Source of the DNA: Clostridiales bacterium | GTDB taxonomy: Bacteria > Bacillota > Clostridia > Christensenellales > QALW01 | Length of the DNA stretch: 12,768 nt | Assembly: GCA_018376855.1 (NCBI GenBank) | Contig: JAHAAN010000049.1 | Span: 1-12,768 of the forward strand | Direction: 5' to 3' | In this document: positions 1 to 7,638 of the stretch, one piece after another | Position numbering within the stretch: the stretch's first letter is position 1 | Layout of the letters: every line of letters starts with the position of its first letter | Program-made: the position numbers and the translations under genes | The notes under the pieces: model-generated | What the model was told of the DNA's origin: nothing | The model's input: only the letters and a program-made list of their open reading frames with translations | Database searches by the model: none

Positions 1-372
1 AAAGAATCAACTGTAAAAGAATCAATATTAGTAGATATCCACCTATCTGCATTGTTGGAAATTGATATGAGAGATTTGGCATACCGAATAGAATACCAAC
101 AGCTTTGCTCACAGGAATAGCTATGGGAATACCAACCAAAAGAACGATTCCAAATGAAACAAGTACATATAGCAATCCCTCTGTTATGAGAGAACGATAT
201 AATTGTTTTAGGCTTAATCCAACAGAGCGTAATGTACTGATTTCCTGTTTACGCGCTTGATGGTTAGAGAGCGTCATATTGATTAGATTGATTATTCCAA
301 ACAGCAAAATTAGTAATGACAGCATTTGCAAACTTCCAAACAATAAGTTCATATTAGTTTCAACTTCTGAGC
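1..372 (-). CDS. ABC transporter permease, FtsX domain, C-terminal fragment
   Basis: Translating the minus strand from about 372 down to 1 gives an open frame with no stop. It reads through ETNMNLLFGSLQ, then a hydrophobic helix, then NMTLSNHQARKQEISTLRSVG, then two more hydrophobic stretches. The helix followed by a polar ...R.QEI..LR..G loop is the hallmark of the FtsX/MacB-type permease C-terminal domain, in which the loop contacts the ATPase on the cytoplasmic side. The frame leaves the window at position 1, so the true C-terminus is not visible. The N-terminal side stops being recognisable at about 340-372, where a PyrB fragment begins on the other strand, so most of the permease is missing. 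The DNA here is visibly richer in A/T than the arginine genes. The family call is solid. Whether this piece belongs next to the rest of the window is doubtful. Confidence 0.75.
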
Positions 373-857
373 TTGCTTTGCCTGTGTATGTAAAGGATAT
401 CCTTGAAGCGGCAGGCATGGAGTACAAAGAAGTTACCGACCTTGAAGAGGTTATCGGTGAGCTTGACGTGCTATATATGACAAGAATACAGAAAGAGCGT
501 TTTGCTTCTGAGGAGGAGTATCAGTCTCAGAGCGGAAATTACATACTCGATACGCTTATCAGTCAAAACCTGCTTGACGAAGTTTCAAAAAAAGGCGGGC
601 TATTTAAGGACTCGCTGAAAAAACTAACGCAAAAGCACGCCTGCATCGCCGATGTACGCGGCCGCGGCTTGCTCATCGGCGTGGAACTAAACGGAGTCGA
701 CGGCAAAGCTATAGTGGCAAAGGCCTTGGAAAACGGATTTATTCTTAACTGCGCAGGGCACAACACGCTGCGCCTTGCGCCGCCGTTTATCATCACCTAT
801 AAGGAGATCGACGCACTGATCCAAACGCTTGACAGGATTCTGACAGAGCTTTCCTAA
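279..857 (+). CDS. argD: chimeric ORF: PyrB fragment fused to the C-terminus of ArgD (acetylornithine aminotransferase)
   Basis: Only residues from about 89 on (position about 543) are ArgD. They include LISQNLLDEVSKKGG, DVRGRGLLIGVEL and NTLRLAPPF, the C-terminal small domain of class III PLP-dependent aminotransferases of arginine synthesis (N-acetylglutamate semialdehyde to N-acetylornithine). That is roughly 100 of about 390 residues. The PLP-binding lysine and the whole large domain are absent, so this fragment cannot be active. Residues 22-91 are PyrB-like (separate entry). Residues 1-21 are the antisense reading of an FtsX gene, so the ATG at 279 is not a biological start. The true argD start lies elsewhere. 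The 3' end is sound: it stops 34 nt before argF, as expected of an arg operon. The argD identity of the 3' part is firm; the ORF as a protein is probably not real. Confidence 0.8.
   Translation: MIRLIIPNSKISNDSICKLPNNKFILVSTSELALPVYVKDILEAAGMEYKEVTDLEEVIGELDVLYMTRIQKERFASEEEYQSQSGNYILDTLISQNLLDEVSKKGGLFKDSLKKLTQKHACIADVRGRGLLIGVELNGVDGKAIVAKALENGFILNCAGHNTLRLAPPFIITYKEIDALIQTLDRILTELS
342..551 (+). pseudogene. pyrB: internal fragment of aspartate carbamoyltransferase (PyrB)
   Basis: Codons 342-551 encode a stretch matching the aspartate-binding domain of PyrB: NKFILVSTSELALP, then VKDILEAAGMEYKEV, then ELDVLYMTRIQKERF and EEEYQ. The last two correspond to the conserved DVLYMTRVQKER motif of ATCase, which joins carbamoyl phosphate to aspartate in pyrimidine synthesis. 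Only about 70 of about 305 residues are present. The carbamoyl-phosphate STRT site and the HPLPR motif are missing on either side. The left boundary (about 340-372) meets an FtsX fragment on the other strand. The right boundary (about 540-551) runs in frame into ArgD through YILD, which fits both families. The fragment is not functional. Confidence 0.75.
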
Positions 858-891
858 AAGCTCGCAAAGCACAACAAAGATTGGAGAGATC

Positions 892-1862
<971 letters not shown>

Positions 1863-1866
<4 letters not shown>

Positions 1867-2378
1867 TTATCGAAATAAGAAAAGCAACCGAAGCAGACGT
1901 TGACGCAATTTTAGAGGTTACAAAGGACGCCTTTTCACAGTACGCCAAATCACTGGGGCAGCCGGAAAAGGTTCTTGCCTTGCGCGACACAGCAGAAACC
2001 GTTCTGCACGAAATGAGCTATAAAACCGTTCTGGTAGGCTGCATAGACGGCCACATAATCGGAACTGCGCGCACGGAAGCCGTTCCGGGAAATATCGCTT
2101 ACATGACGCGCTTTGGCGTGCGTTCCGATTCACAGAACAGCGGCATGGGAAAAATGCTGATCCACGAGGTGGTTCAGCAAGCGCGCGCACAGGGACTGAC
2201 CGCCATCGCGCTGCATACCTGCACAAAAATTTTCCCCTTGGTGCGGTTTTATTACGGGCAAGGCTTTTACATTCACTCCACCACGCAGGATCGCGGATAT
2301 GTCCGCGGCTTGTTTCTCAAAGAGCTTGGCGATTGCTCGCATGAAATGATGGATCTGAATTTTGTAAGCAAGCTTTAG
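1863..2378 (+). CDS. GNAT-family N-acetyltransferase
   Basis: A 171-residue single-domain acetyltransferase. The acetyl-CoA pyrophosphate loop (motif A, Q/R-x-x-G-x-G/A) is visible as QNSGMG at 91-96 after the strand MTRFGV. The motif B region reads FYYGQGF at 129-135, the usual Y-x-x-x-GF ending of GNATs. The substrate cannot be read from the sequence. The start ATG overlaps the argF stop (ATGA, 1863-1866), so translation is probably coupled and the gene shares the arg transcript. That context allows a role in amino-acid acetylation, for example an N-acetylglutamate-synthase-like activity, but this is only inference, since GNATs are also common passengers. It ends just before a strong terminator, so it is the last gene of this operon. 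Confidence 0.85.
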
Positions 2379-2388
2379 AAGAAGAAAT

Positions 2389-2447
2389 AAAAAATAGCCG
2401 CAAGAAGAAGCTGCTGCAAACAAAAAAACAGCAAGCGGCTATTTTTT
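2389..2447 (+). terminator. bidirectional rho-independent terminator after the argF-GNAT operon
   Basis: A perfect 13-bp inverted repeat, AAAAAATAGCCGC (2389-2401) and GCGGCTATTTTTT (2435-2447), lies 10 nt after the GNAT stop. The 33-nt interior holds a second short stem, TGCTG (2412-2416) with CAGCA (2429-2433). The right arm ends in six T for plus-strand transcripts, and the left arm gives six U for minus-strand transcripts. Confidence 0.8.
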
Positions 2448-2462
2448 AAGGCCATATGCTTC

Positions 2463-2487
2463 GGTTGCCCCGCAAGGGGCGAAAACC
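2463..2487. other. small hairpin with GCAA tetraloop between the two terminators
   Basis: GGTT (2463-2466) and GCCCC (2467-2471) pair with GGGGC (2476-2480) and AACC (2484-2487). The closing loop is GCAA (a GNRA-type tetraloop on the plus strand) and GAA (2481-2483) is a bulge. No T-tract follows, so it is not a terminator by itself. No gene is seen in 2448-2520. The function is unknown. Confidence 0.35.
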
Positions 2488-2522
2488 ATGGCATAGTATG
2501 TTCTTTATTGCGAAGCAAGCAA

Positions 2523-2556
2523 AAAAAACAACCGTTTTTATAAGCGGTTGTTTTTT
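2523..2556 (-). terminator. bidirectional terminator after the CofE-like gene
   Basis: A 12-bp perfect inverted repeat: AAAAAACAACCG (2523-2534) with CGGTTGTTTTTT (2545-2556), and a short loop. It sits 6 nt beyond the minus-strand stop at 2563. Eight A at 2521-2528 give a U8 tail on the minus transcript. The T6 on the other side would also stop read-through from the arginine operon. Confidence 0.85.
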
Positions 2557-2562
2557 GCTGCA

Positions 2563-3762
2563 TCAACTGATATAGGAATCAAAATACCCCTGAACCAACA
2601 CGACCGGCGTTCCCTTATCGCCCGAACCGCTGGTAAGATCGCAAAGCGAACCGATCAGATCCGTCAAACGGCGGGGCGTCGTACCCTGCGCCGCCATATT
2701 GCCCACAAGACTTCCCTGCTTTGCGCGAATGCTGGCAGAGATCGCGTCTTTAAGCGCCTCACCGGACAGCTCTTTAAAATCGTTATCCGCAAGATACTTC
2801 AGCTTCAGTTCGTTTGGCGTACCCTCAAGGCCGTCAGTATACGCCGGCGACACGACCGGGTCGGCAAGCTCCCATATCTTTCCTTTCGGATCTTTAAACG
2901 CGCCGTCGCCATACACCATGACCTCCACATGCTTCCCCGTCGCGGTAAAGATCTTCTTTTGGATGTCAAGCACTAATGGATTGCAATCGCGCGGAAACAG
3001 CTTGATTCGATCCTCCGTGGATTTATTGGAACCAAGCAGGCCGTATTTTTCGTTATATCCGCTCCCATTGACCGGCGCATTGAGAATATCGTCCAAGCCG
3101 CAGACAACTTTTGCGCCGTTCGCCTTCAAAATTCGTTTTGTCCGCACGCGCGTATGGATATCACAGGTTAAAACACTGTCGGTATAATTCAAAATCGCTT
3201 TTGCTTGGTTGGCAAAAATAATCTCTGCCTCCGCACCGCTCTGGCGAATCAGCTCCTCATAATACGAAACATAATCAACGCCCGTAAATTCGTGCTTTGT
3301 GCTTCCAAAAAGCTCGCGGTAACGTTCAAGAGTAAGCACATCGGAATACGGATTCACCCCGGCCGCTTCCACCTGATCCAAGCTGAGCAGCTCGTTGCCC
3401 ACCTCGTCGGAAGGATAGCTGAGCATCAAAACAACCTTTTTTGCACCTTTTGCAATGCCCCGCAGGCAAATGGCAAACCGATTGCGCGACAAAATGGGAA
3501 AAATCACACCGATCGTTCCGCCGCCAAGCTTTGCGCGCACGTCGCTTGCAATATCCTCAACCGAAGCATAATTTCCCTGCGCACGAGCTGCAATAGACTC
3601 CGTAACGGCGATCACATCACGGTCATGGAGCGAAAACGACTCCGCTTTCGCTGCTTCCAACACGCTGTCGGCAACGATCTCTGCTAAATCATCTCCCTGC
3701 CGGATAATCGGGCACCGAATTCCTCTTGAAACGGTTCCAACTCTTCTTACTTTCTGTTCCAT
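2563..3762 (-). CDS. CofE-like protein (F420-0:gamma-glutamyl ligase fold family)
   Basis: A 399-residue protein of the family annotated in Firmicutes as coenzyme F420-0:L-glutamate ligase. Regions I recognise as conserved in that group are VGTVSRGIRCPIIRQGDDL near the N-terminus, VIAVTESIAARAQGNY, GVIFPILSRNRFAICLRG, LMLSYPSDEVGN, VLTCDIHTRVRTKRILK, VYGDGAFKDPKGKIWELADPV, and QGTTPRRLTDLIGSL with LTSGSGDKGTP near the C-terminus. CofE itself adds glutamate to F420-0 in a GTP-dependent reaction. True CofE is about 250 residues, and its QKxxSKAEGR segment appears here as TESIAARAQG, so a different amide-ligase-type substrate is likely. The start at 3762 has an AAGGGAAG ribosome binding site about 8 nt upstream. 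It lies 39 nt after the MATE gene and is the last gene of the cdaA operon. Family membership is firm; the substrate is unknown. Confidence 0.85.
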   Translation of the reverse strand: MEQKVRRVGTVSRGIRCPIIRQGDDLAEIVADSVLEAAKAESFSLHDRDVIAVTESIAARAQGNYASVEDIASDVRAKLGGGTIGVIFPILSRNRFAICLRGIAKGAKKVVLMLSYPSDEVGNELLSLDQVEAAGVNPYSDVLTLERYRELFGSTKHEFTGVDYVSYYEELIRQSGAEAEIIFANQAKAILNYTDSVLTCDIHTRVRTKRILKANGAKVVCGLDDILNAPVNGSGYNEKYGLLGSNKSTEDRIKLFPRDCNPLVLDIQKKIFTATGKHVEVMVYGDGAFKDPKGKIWELADPVVSPAYTDGLEGTPNELKLKYLADNDFKELSGEALKDAISASIRAKQGSLVGNMAAQGTTPRRLTDLIGSLCDLTSGSGDKGTPVVLVQGYFDSYIS

Positions 3763-3801
3763 ATTCTAAGCTTCCCTTCTTTTTTCTGCATATTAATTAT
3801 C

Positions 3802-5181
3802 TCAGACTCCTTTATCCAAAATCCGGTTAAAGGAAACCGTAAAAAGCGTAAATGTAGTTAAAGCAGCCAAAATATCAGCTAACGGCTCTGCAAAATAGAT
3901 ACCGTCCACGCCTAGCCACAGTGGTAAAAGCAGCGCAAGAGGCGTAAGTAAAATCACCTTGCGGAGCAGCGCCATCAGCATCGACATTTTTGCCTGCCCA
4001 AGCGCCAGAAAAGCGCTTTGGCACGCCCGCTGCAGCCCAAATATTCCGACTCCTGCGAAAAAAATCGGCATTTTCTGCACCGCTAACTCCAGCATCTCTC
4101 CCTGCTCGGCAAACAAAGAAGCCAGCGCGCGCGGAAACAGCAATGTTCCCGCCCAGCAAAGCATGGAAGCGGCGAGCGTAACACCAAGCAGAATGCGGTA
4201 CGCTCCCTTTACGCGCTGCCGATTTCCTGCGCCGAAGTTATAGCTGATAATAGGCTGCACACCCTGTGTAAAGCCCCCGATAGGCACCACGATCAACTGC
4301 ATGATGCTGCTTAAAATGACCATTGCACCCACATGCGCATCTCCGCCATAATGCTGAAGCCCCGAATTGACCACCACATTGATCAAGCTTTCCGTGGCTG
4401 CCATCACAAACGGAGAGCTGCCAAGCGCCAAGGTAGAAAGAATAATCTTGCAGTCAGGCTTCATATTTTGCAGCCGAATCCGCAAACCGCTCTTGGAAGA
4501 ACACAAAAAACCGCAAACCCACAGCGCGCTGACCGCCTGTGAGATAACCGTCGCAAGCGCTGCGCCGCGCACACCCATGGAGAACACAAAAATAAAAACA
4601 GGATCCAGCGCAATGTTCAGGACTGCGCCGATAAGCACGGAAAGCATGGCTATACCGGTCTTGCCCTGCGCGGTAATAAACATATTCAGACCCGTGGCTA
4701 ACTGAACAAAAACCGTACCGCACAAATAAATGGAAAGATAATCCGTTGCATAACCGACGGTATTTTCACTCGCGCCAAAAAGCATTAAAATATCCTTTTG
4801 AAACGGAAACATTGCCATCAGCAGCGCTGAAAACAACAGCAGCAGCGCAACGCCGTTACCCAATATTCTTTCTGCACGGGCTTTTTCCTGTTTGCCCAAA
4901 GCAATCGCCGCAAGCGGCGCGCCGCCTGCGCCCACAAAATTAGAAAAGGCCGCTATGATCGTGATCACCGGAAAGGTTACGCCCACGCCTGTAAGCGCCT
5001 GCTCCCCTATCCCCTCCATTCTGCCTATGTAGATCCGATCAATGATATTATACAGCACATTGATAAGCTGCGCCGCAATCATGGGCGCCGCCAAGCGAAA
5101 AATCAGGCCGGGCAGCTTAGCGCTGCCCATAGCCTCCGCTGAACCTTTGTTCCGTTCGATAGTTTTGTCATCCCCTTGCAT
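3802..5181 (-). CDS. MATE-family multidrug/toxin efflux transporter
   Basis: A 459-residue polytopic membrane protein with about 12 hydrophobic segments, matching MATE (NorM/MepA-type) cation-coupled exporters. Typical features are LAAPMIAAQLINVLYNIIDRIYIGR in helix 1 and the following loop, LNIALDPVFIF in the first half, and GFTQGVQPIISYNFGAGN in the second half, where the two-fold pseudo-repeat restarts. The substrate cannot be predicted. The ATG at 5181 has no clear Shine-Dalgarno, and an in-frame ATG at 5130 has GGAGG only 2 nt away, so the start is uncertain by about 17 residues. The 39-nt gap to cdaR stays in the cdaR reading frame, so only the cdaR TAA separates the two frames. The short spacing to cdaR upstream and the CofE-like gene downstream (39 nt) indicates one operon. 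Confidence 0.9.
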   Translation of the reverse strand: MQGDDKTIERNKGSAEAMGSAKLPGLIFRLAAPMIAAQLINVLYNIIDRIYIGRMEGIGEQALTGVGVTFPVITIIAAFSNFVGAGGAPLAAIALGKQEKARAERILGNGVALLLLFSALLMAMFPFQKDILMLFGASENTVGYATDYLSIYLCGTVFVQLATGLNMFITAQGKTGIAMLSVLIGAVLNIALDPVFIFVFSMGVRGAALATVISQAVSALWVCGFLCSSKSGLRIRLQNMKPDCKIILSTLALGSSPFVMAATESLINVVVNSGLQHYGGDAHVGAMVILSSIMQLIVVPIGGFTQGVQPIISYNFGAGNRQRVKGAYRILLGVTLAASMLCWAGTLLFPRALASLFAEQGEMLELAVQKMPIFFAGVGIFGLQRACQSAFLALGQAKMSMLMALLRKVILLTPLALLLPLWLGVDGIYFAEPLADILAALTTFTLFTVSFNRILDKGV

Positions 5182-5220
5182 AAACGGACGAATATTTTCT
5201 TTATCCGTTTTATTCCCGTT

Positions 5221-6522
5221 TTATAAATTGGGATCTTTAAGCTCCACGGTTACCTCCGAAGGCGCCAGCTCTACCGTTACATTGGGAACATGGGCATTGA
5301 TCTTCGCCTCCAGCTTGACCTGATGAGTTCCCGCTTCCAAGCCCGCCAGATCCGCAATAACGAAAATATCCCTCTCCGAAACACCGGCTAATGTAAAATA
5401 TTTTCCGCGAAGCACAACCGTTACCGTTTCTGTTTCCGAGGTATAGCCAAGCAGCGCATTTTGATATAACACCCTGATCTGATAGGAACGAAGCTCCGTT
5501 TTTTCAGCAATATCCAACCGAAGCTGCACATGCGTATCCCCCAAAACCGTAACGCCGTCCGGCACGCTCAGTTCAGCCTCCAACGCTTCGGCCGAATCGT
5601 CCAGCCCCGTCAGATCAACGGGCGCGATTACAAGCTGGCTGATCTCCGAAAGTGTCTGCGCTGTTCCGACGATCGTTACTGTATTGCGGGAAAGGGTTGC
5701 GCTGCGCAGCTCATATCCCTCTGCAAGCGCTTCCTTGCCAAGCAGCTTAGAGGCATATTCAATCGGCACTGTTTTTTTGGAAAGAATATTCATATCCACC
5801 AATACTGCTTCGGTATCGGCAGTAATGTTAGCGGCATTGATCGCCTGCCCATCCTGATTGACGAAGGTATAGGGCATACTGGCGCTGTAGCCGTCTGTCA
5901 TTCGCGCAAGATCCACATTGACCTGCGCCTGCGTAATACGCGAAACATACTCCTGCGGGCCGCTGATGCTGATCGTTTTCGGCTGCACCTGCGCTTCATT
6001 CTGGTAAAGATTCTCCGGCAAAGAGCCGCTTGTGTTTAAGCGAACGGGAATGATCGCACTTGCAAGCTCGTCAATAACAATTTCCACATTCTGCGGCGAG
6101 TAATGCGCAACCGAAACATCGGCATTGTTGCAAACAACATTCACCGGAACCGTTTGCCTCCCCGTTGCGGTAACCCGCGAAAGATCAATATAGATCTGAA
6201 TGCTGGAGGCGTTCACATTGCCCAATTCTTTATGCGGTATATTCAGCGTTACGCTCATACGCGGCAGCTTTACGCTTAAATCCTCCAGCGGAACCAAGCG
6301 CTGCCCCTGAAGCTCGGAAAGCCCGTTTACCGTGATGGGAAGATCGGAAAAGATCTTGCTCCGCACGGGATTGGTTTCATTGATTACATAGCTCCACAGC
6401 AAAATTGAAAACAGCAGCGCCAAAACTTTCAGCCAAAAATTATGCGAAACAGTTTCACCGAAGGTTCTATGCTTACGAACCGCCGTTTTAGCTTCGGAAA
6501 TCTGTTCATTCTCCTTTTCCAT
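5221..6522 (-). CDS. cdaR: CdaR, YbbR-repeat regulator of diadenylate cyclase CdaA
   Basis: An extracytoplasmic membrane-anchored protein that binds and modulates CdaA. The frame is open to 6549, but the ATG at 6522 follows a near-perfect GGGAGGTGA Shine-Dalgarno with 5 nt spacing, giving 433 residues. It has a polar cytoplasmic start, one membrane helix at about 30-47 (FWLKVLALLFSILLWSYV), then a long beta-rich region. The unit 'xVPVxxxxx...G...Pxxvxv.G' recurs about four times (for example TVPVNVV, IIPVRLN, TVPIEYA), as expected for YbbR domains. The 17-nt overlap with the cdaA end implies translational coupling, the standard arrangement. Unusually, the next gene is a MATE transporter and not glmM. 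Confidence 0.93.
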   Translation of the reverse strand: MEKENEQISEAKTAVRKHRTFGETVSHNFWLKVLALLFSILLWSYVINETNPVRSKIFSDLPITVNGLSELQGQRLVPLEDLSVKLPRMSVTLNIPHKELGNVNASSIQIYIDLSRVTATGRQTVPVNVVCNNADVSVAHYSPQNVEIVIDELASAIIPVRLNTSGSLPENLYQNEAQVQPKTISISGPQEYVSRITQAQVNVDLARMTDGYSASMPYTFVNQDGQAINAANITADTEAVLVDMNILSKKTVPIEYASKLLGKEALAEGYELRSATLSRNTVTIVGTAQTLSEISQLVIAPVDLTGLDDSAEALEAELSVPDGVTVLGDTHVQLRLDIAEKTELRSYQIRVLYQNALLGYTSETETVTVVLRGKYFTLAGVSERDIFVIADLAGLEAGTHQVKLEAKINAHVPNVTVELAPSEVTVELKDPNL

Positions 6523-7420
6523 CCGGCTCACCTCCCTGCTTATTGACATCTTCCTTTTCTGTTTTAAACAAGCTGCGCAGCAGCGTTTCTAATTTTTCGG
6601 CAGAACGCTTCACGGGCTTGGGCGCATACAGCTTTTCAAGCAGCTCGCGCAGAGAGCGGGAATCCACATAACGGTGGAGATTGCCATCCTGCGCATAAGA
6701 GATAACACCGGTTTCCTCCGAAACGATCAGCGAAACCGCGTCGGAACGCTCGCTCATGCCCAGCGCGGCACGGTGGCGAGTGCCCAGCTTACGATCAACA
6801 TGGTTATTTTCCGAAAGCGGCAAAAAGCAGCCGGCGGAAACAATGCGCGTACCTTTAATGATTACGGCGCCGTCATGAAGCGGCGTTCCCGGTTCAAAGA
6901 TATTTTCCAAAAGCATAGAGCTGATGCTGGCATCCAAAAGCGTACCGGTATGAATGATATCGGTCAGATCGGAATTCTGCTCAATAATAATCAGCGCGCC
7001 GACCTTTCTTTTTGAAAGGTTCTGCATCATACGAAGCATTTCCTCAATAATACGATTGGATTCCTCCATATCGCTCTTCTGCTTCCCTGAAAGATCGAAA
7101 AGCTTTCCGCGGCCGATCTGCTCCAACGCCCGCCGAAGCTCCGGCTGAAACAAAACCAGCACGATCAGCACGCCCCATTGCAGCAATGTGGACATCAGCC
7201 ACGAAATCACAGAAAGCCGCAGCCATGAAGTAACTACCGCAACAGCCAATAAGATGCCAAGCCCTTTTAAAACCATATAAGCTCTGTTCTGGCGTGTAAT
7301 TTTAAGCAGCATATACAGCAATACGGCAACTAAAATAATATCCAAAATATCCCATATCGTGATTTGAACGGTAAAGAGCGACACAATGGATTGCCATATA
7401 TTTTGAAAAAACTCTGCCAT
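6506..7420 (-). CDS. cdaA: CdaA membrane-bound diadenylate cyclase
   Basis: Makes c-di-AMP from two ATP; this messenger controls potassium and osmolyte uptake and cell-wall homeostasis. I place the start at 7420 (MAEFFQ) because AGGAG at 7428-7432 is 7 nt upstream; the longer frame from 7459 has no such site. The product is 304 residues. Three N-terminal membrane helices lie at about 24-40, 50-66 and 72-91, followed by the DisA_N cyclase domain with both catalytic motifs: DGA at 183-185 (in LHDGAVII) and RHR at 215-217 (in GTRHRAALG). The C-terminus runs about 30 residues past the cyclase core and is charged (KRSAEKLE, KTEKEDVNK), slightly longer than common CdaA. It is the first gene of a likely four-gene operon and divergent from the Cys-rich peptide gene. 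Confidence 0.96.
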   Translation of the reverse strand: MAEFFQNIWQSIVSLFTVQITIWDILDIILVAVLLYMLLKITRQNRAYMVLKGLGILLAVAVVTSWLRLSVISWLMSTLLQWGVLIVLVLFQPELRRALEQIGRGKLFDLSGKQKSDMEESNRIIEEMLRMMQNLSKRKVGALIIIEQNSDLTDIIHTGTLLDASISSMLLENIFEPGTPLHDGAVIIKGTRIVSAGCFLPLSENNHVDRKLGTRHRAALGMSERSDAVSLIVSEETGVISYAQDGNLHRYVDSRSLRELLEKLYAPKPVKRSAEKLETLLRSLFKTEKEDVNKQGGEPDGKGE

Positions 7421-7475
7421 AGCTGATCTCCTCTCAATAAGAGCTGCGTTTACAGACACCGCATAGAACGGCTTT

Positions 7476-7509
7476 ATCTTATTTTAACACATTTACACAA
7501 TGAACGGAA
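7476..7509 (-). promoter_or_regulatory. possible weak promoter of the cdaA operon
   Basis: On the minus strand two overlapping candidates exist: TTCATT, 17 nt, TAAGAT; or TTCCGT, 17 nt, TAAAAT (rc at 7481-7486). The -10 boxes are reasonable but the -35 boxes are poor. They are listed because cdaA must have a promoter in 7421-7638. Confidence 0.25.
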
Positions 7510-7555
7510 GAAAAGAATCATCTTTTTCACAGGAAAATTCCGTTATTCTTTTCTT
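7508..7555. repeat. 11-bp inverted repeat in the cdaA/peptide divergent region
   Basis: AAGAAAAGAAT (7508-7518) and ATTCTTTTCTT (7545-7555) are perfect reverse complements separated by 26 nt. The repeat lies between the outward-facing starts of cdaA and the peptide gene, partly over the possible cdaA promoter. It could be an operator or a weak hairpin. The A/T-rich purine/pyrimidine composition makes chance occurrence plausible. Confidence 0.4.
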
Positions 7556-7579
7556 GCCTTCAAAATTATTTTTCTTTTT

Positions 7580-7609
7580 TTCACGAAAGCATCTGAGCAG
7601 CATATGATA
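7580..7609 (+). promoter_or_regulatory. promoter of the Cys-rich peptide gene, with sporulation-sigma resemblance
   Basis: TTCACG (7580-7585), 17 nt, TATGAT (7603-7608) would serve as a sigma-A promoter. The same place also contains CATATGATA (7601-7609), which fits the sigma-K/E type -10 CATANNNTA exactly, with AC at 7583-7584 16 nt upstream. Both readings start transcription about 20-25 nt before the ribosome binding site. Confidence 0.45.
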
Positions 7610-7638
7610 TAACAGAAACAAACAAGGGAGGTATACCA

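Noticed and set aside
2548..3687. Long plus-strand ORFs opposite the CofE-like gene
   Set aside because: They are shadows of a highly conserved minus-strand protein; their translations are low-complexity Arg/Ser/Phe-rich with no family resemblance.
6523..7459. Longer N-termini for CdaR (to 6549) and CdaA (to 7459)
   Set aside because: Strong Shine-Dalgarno sequences sit directly before the ATGs at 6522 and 7420, and the extensions add unlike, non-family residues.
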